Source: F0422 sp003992255 (GTDB lineage Bacteria; Bacillota; Negativicutes; Veillonellales; Veillonellaceae). Taken from it: 16,830 nt of DNA. This document shows, one piece after another, positions 7,601-13,600 of the stretch (position 1 is its first letter; each line of letters opens with the position of its first letter). The notes under the pieces were generated by a model. That model was not told the origin of the DNA. It saw only the letters and a list, made by a program, of their open reading frames with translations, and did no database searches. The position numbers were made by a program, and so were the translations under genes. The DNA lies in assembly GCF_003992255.1 (NCBI RefSeq), contig NZ_RQVA01000023.1, forward strand, positions 1 through 16,830, written 5' to 3'.

Positions 7601-10600
7601 GTACGTATTACCTTTGCCATCTGTATAGGTATTTGGATTACCTACATTCAATGTACCTGTATCCACATTGGTGAAAGTCACATTATCCTTCGTAGCGTAT
7701 GTAATTTTACCATTTGCATCCTGTTTCACGGTCAAGTTATTGCCTGCTACCATTTCTACAGTATTGCTTGGTTTAATTAACTCCCCATCATCCTTAGTTC
7801 CAACAAGTTTTTCTCCACCGTCAGCAGATGTTTTCAAGTTAAAGCCAGCGTTGTTAATAGCATCCGCTACGTTTTGTACAGTAGCTATTTTATTCAAGCC
7901 TGCATCATCATGAGCTTTTTGAGCCTCATTCACTGGTGTTTGTTTAGCTGCTACTTCTGCTTTTTTATCATCCACGGCTTTTTGCAATGCAGGATCCTTT
8001 GGATTTTCTGCCAATGCAGTTTCCGCTGTTTTTAATGCATCTTTCGCTGTGGCTAATTCTTTCACTGCTGCATCTAAGGCATCTTTCAATGTCTTAGCAT
8101 TTTCTGGAGTTGTTGGGCCTGCTACGGAACCATTCCTGTTAGGTGTAATTTCACCTGTGGTTACTTTCACACCATCTTCGTCCACAGTCACAGAACCATT
8201 CGATGGTTTAACGTTGAAAGTCACATCACTTGTGGTGTTACCTTCACGAGTTGTCACTACCGCTGTTGTGCCAAGGCCGTTGATGAAGTTCACTGTATCA
8301 TATGGTTTCACAAAGTCACGAGATTCCCCATTATTTTGTAAGTTCCAACCTGCGCTCAATACGTCACCTACTGTAGCTGCGTTGTTCGCCGCAAAGTTAG
8401 GGTTTCTTACATATTTCTTAGGATCCGTTGTGACATTGCCATTTTCGTCAATGAAGTCACCTTCTTCATTCGTCATGAATGGAGACATCATCGCCGCTAC
8501 CACTGTATGAGACAATGGCGCTTTCGCATTACCAGTATTCGTAGTGGAATTTGGTTCTGTCACCTCTGTTCCATCTGGATGGAAGGCTTTTTGTTTCTTG
8601 TCATCTACGTTAGGCAAGTTGCTCTTCACATTTTGCAATGTTGTCGGCGTTGTAGTGCCATTAGGACCATTCACCGCAGTCACAACATTCTTAGGATCGA
8701 TAGTTGTATCACCAGTACCTTTACCATCTGGAGTTGTATGGTATGTTACATTACCTGCATCATCTTTCACTGGATATACTTTCGTACCATCCTTCGTAGT
8801 GAAGCTTGTTGGCATGGTCGCATTGTTCGTAGATACTTGGTCATCTACTTTTACAGTGATCGTCCGAACACCGTTAGCATCTGTTTTACCAGAGACGATA
8901 GCAGTACCTTTACCTACAAATTTCACTTCGTTCGCATTTCGTACTTGCTCTGTGTAATCCTTAACAGTCGCTGTGCCGTCATCATTCGTAACCTTGTCGG
9001 AAGATACAATCCACCCCATATTACGTAAGTCACCTACTGTAGCAGCTGTGTTATCGCTTACTTTAGGTGCATCTCCATTAGTTGGTTTGGATAAGTCAAT
9101 TAAGCCTGTGTTAGCAATTGTTGTGCCTTCTACTGGTTTTCCATCAACTTTGTCACCATATTTGTGTAAGCCAGATGTAATATTTCCTAATTGTGTAGGA
9201 TCTGTCGTTTGTTTATTTGGTGCATCCGCTATATTCTTTACATTTGGGTTCACCAATTTGGAGCTCAATGGGTTTGTAGATGTATCTACTGGGTTAATCA
9301 CATTCCCCTTACTGTCGATAGGTTCCCCATTGTTATTCACTTTTGTGCTTGGGTTACCTTGCTCATCGATTGGTTGACCTTTGTCATTAACTTTGTAGTA
9401 TTTGTCTCCAATTTTGGATACTGGTGTTCCATCTGCTGTTGTGTAAGTTACAGGCAAGCCTGTTACGTTGTATGTTACAGTGCTTGTCGTACCATCATCA
9501 GATGTAGACACAACTGCTGTTGTATTGCCACCGTTCACAAAGTTTACTGTGTCGAATGGTTTCACGAAGTCTTTTGCTACGCCATTACCTTGTAAGTTCC
9601 AACCAGCATTCAATACATCAGATACTGTGGCTGCATTGTTGCCAATGTACTTCGGATTAGCTTGTCCATCTTTTGTCTTTGGATTTGCTAATTCTGCAGC
9701 TTCTTCTGCTGTTAATGGAGCTTTGTTGATATTTTCTACATCGCCTGTTTTTTCTGTACCATCAGGATTTGTAATTGTTTTGGAGCCATCATTTACATTT
9801 GGAATGTTGTTCTTCACATTTTTCAATGTAGTCGGACTAGTTGTACCTTCTGCTCCATTGATAGATGTAACCACATCACCTTTTGGAACTTCTGCACCAG
9901 ATCCATCTGGATTTTCAAAGAATTTAACTGTCTTAGTTCCATCTCCATTATCTACTTCTTGAGGATATACTTTAGTACCATCTGCTTTTGTGTAATTCAC
10001 AGGAGTTACAGTTTTGTTAATACCTGCTTGATTATCTACTTTTACCGTGATAGTACGAACATTACCCTCTGTTTTACCAGATACAATAGCACTTCCTTCG
10101 CCGACAAATCGTACTTCATTCGCATTTTTCACAGCTTCTGAATACTCATCAGCAGTACCTGCACCATTGGCCCCTGTAGTTTTATCAGAAGATACAATCC
10201 AACCCATATTACGGATATCTCCGACTGTTGCCACTGTATTATCCGTTACATTTTTATTCGTTAAATCTCGCAAACTATTTTTAGCTGGTTCTTTACCATT
10301 CACTGGATCAGCTTTGTAATTCTCCAACTTGCTTGTCACATTATCCAAGGTAGTAGGACTTGTTGTGCCAGTTTTATTAGCTTCAGGTGCTGAGTTCACT
10401 AAGGATGTTTTTACAGGATTATTAGTTGTATTAATCGGATCGATGACATTACCCGCATCATCTACTGGTTTTCCATCTTTATTAACCTTTGTACTTGGAT
10501 TGCCTTTAGCATCTAATGGTTGACCTTTATCATTAACTTTGTAGAATTTATCTCCAATTTTAGATACTGGATTACCATCTTTATCAGTATAGGTAATCGG

Positions 10601-13600
10601 TAAGCCTGTGACATTATATGTTACATTACTTGTTTTACCATCTACAGTGGATGCAACAGCTGTCGTATTCACACCGTTTACAAAGTTCACCGTATCATAT
10701 GGTTTTACAAAATCTACTTCTGAACCATTACCTTGTAAATTCCAACCTGCGTTCAACACATCACCAACAGTAGCTGCATTTGCTGGATTTACTTGGTTAG
10801 CAGACGTGCCCAATGTTGGAGCTGCTTGTGATTTAGTAGCATTACTTGGGCTTGTCGCTGTGTTCGGAGCATCGCTATTTTTCGTATCAGGCAGATTAGA
10901 TTTCACATTCGTAATATTGACTGGGTTTGTACCATCTTTGTCAGATACTTTGATATTACCATCGTCTGTTTTCGATAATTTTGGTCCTTGATCTCCACCT
11001 ACTTGAATAGTGTTGAAAGAAGGATTCTCTACCGTAGCAAATGTGATTTTACCGCTAGCATCATGTTTTACATCCAGGTTTTTACCAGCGATCATTTCTA
11101 TAGTGCTACCTGCTTTGATAAGTTCTCCAGTTTCACCAATACCACTGCCTGCATTTCTTGTACCACCATCAGCACTCGCTTTCAATGTGAAAGCAGCATT
11201 ATTCACAGCCTTAGCAACTGTATCTACAGTAGCAATTTTTCCTACGTCAGCAGTTGGTACTTCCACAGTACCTTTTTTATCGCCTTGTTCAACAGCATTC
11301 ACAGTACCTGTATTAACGGTAAGACCATCATTACCTGCAGTAATTGTTTTATTATCTGTTTTAACTTTTAAACCGTCGTTAGTTACTTCTAAGGATTTAT
11401 CAGCTGTATTGACGGTTAAACCAGCATCTGTTGTTTTTAATGACTTATCTCCTGGGTTAACCTTAACACCATCTGTTCCTACGGTTAAAGATTTATCAGC
11501 CGGCTTCATTTGAACTTTCTTCGTAGTGTCGTCTTTTTCTAAACCATTGCCAAGGTTAATGCTATATTTCACAGTAGATGTTTTCGTATCTGTATTAGTT
11601 ACACTTACTGTTGTGCCATCACCATCTACAAAGTTCACTGTATCATATGGTTTTACAAAATCTACAGCTGTACTATTACCTTGCAAGTTCCAACCAGCTT
11701 GCAATACATCTCCCACTGTAGCTGCATTATTTAGATTTACATAGTTTGGAGCAGCTGCATCTGTGCTGTTAATAGGCGCATGTTTTGTAGTAGGTGCATC
11801 TGTACCTGTTTTAGCACCATCTAAGTTGCTGCCTACATTAGTAATTGGGTTACCACCATTATTTAAACCATCTTTTGTTAAAGATACTGGTTGTTTGCCA
11901 TTAGTAACAGGTGTGATTGTTACACCATCACTATTGATTACAGTTTTATCACCAGCTTGGTTTTTAAATTCAGCGCTTGTTAAACCAGTTAATTCTTTTT
12001 GTAAGGAATAGATAAAGTTTTTACCATCTTGTTTAACAGCTAAATTATCACCAGCTTTGAAAGTTACTGTATTACCTGCTTTGATTAACTCTGTAGCAGC
12101 GCCAGACACAGTACCAGAGCCATCTTTATCTACTGTCGCTTTCCAACCCATTTCTGTTAAGGTATTCACCAATTGGTCAGCAGTCACCAATTTGCCATTT
12201 GTCGTATTCGCTGTTGGCACGCCATCAGCACCTGTTGTAAGAGTCGCTGTTTTTGGTTTTAATGTGATCGTGTCTTCTGCTGCACTAACTTCTAGTAAAG
12301 TACCATCACTTGATTTAACAGTGAAAGCGATTCCACCTTCTTTATTTAACTCTTGTTTCTTTGTTTCAGTAGCGATATCAGTACCAGTTTGTCCTTTTAA
12401 CTGAATTGTATTATTCGCCAGTTTATGGAATTGACTACCATTGATAGCATCTGTAGATGTGCTAGAAATTTCTCCAGCTTTTACATTTGTAATTTTTACT
12501 GGATCCGTACCATTAGGGCCAGATACTTTTAGATCTCCCACATCAGATTTACTTAATTTAGGACCTTGATCTCCACCTACTTGTACAGTATTGAAAGATA
12601 CGTCATCTCTAGTAGCAAAAGTAAATTTACTACCTGCTTGTGTAATCTTAATATTTTTATCTGCTTCAAAAGTAACTTTGTCGCCTGCTTTCACAGATTG
12701 ATCCTTAGCTTCTGCCCCTAATTCGCCTGCTGTTGTTTTGGCAGAGGTAGCAATCCAAGCCGCACTATTCACAGCATTTACCACAGAATCTACAGTAGCA
12801 ATTTTACCTTTGTCACCATCTTTTACTTTCACAGTCCCCGGGTTAGCACCAGTAGTAACAGATTCAATTTCGCCAGTATTTACTTTTAAACCATTTTCAT
12901 CAGTAGTTAACGTTTTATCTCCAGCTTTGACCTTTAAGCCAGCATCCGTTACTTCTAAGGATTTATCAGCTGTATTGACGGTTAAACCAGCCTCTGTTGT
13001 TTTTAATGACTTATCTCCTGGGTTAACCTTAACTCCATCTGTTCCTACTGTTAAAGATTTGTCAGCTGCGCTCACAGTGATTTTGTTGGTCGAATCATCT
13101 TTTTTTAAGCCATCACCAAGGTTTACGCTGTATTTTACAGTAGATGTTTTACCATCTGCACTTTCCACAGTAGCTGCTGTGCCATCTCCATTGACAAAGT
13201 TGACTGTATCATAAGGTTTTACAAAATCTACAGCTGTGTTATTACCTTGTAGATTCCAACCTGCATTCAATACGTCAGATACAGTGGCTGCATTCGTCGG
13301 ATTGACTTGATTCGCAGCATTTCCTAATGTTGGCGCCGCTTGAGATGTAGTGGCATTACTTGCTCCTGTAGTAGCATCGTTATTTTTAGTGATCGGCAAA
13401 TTACCTGCCACATTAGAAATCGCATTACCACCATTATTCAAACCTGTCGTAGTTAACGAAACAGATTGTTTCCCCACAGTTACTGGAGTGACTGTCACCC
13501 CAGCACCATTAATATCAGTCGTATCGCCTGCATCATTTTTAAACTGAGCGCTTTTTAATCCCGTCAATTCTGGATTCAAAGAATACGTAAATTTAGATGT

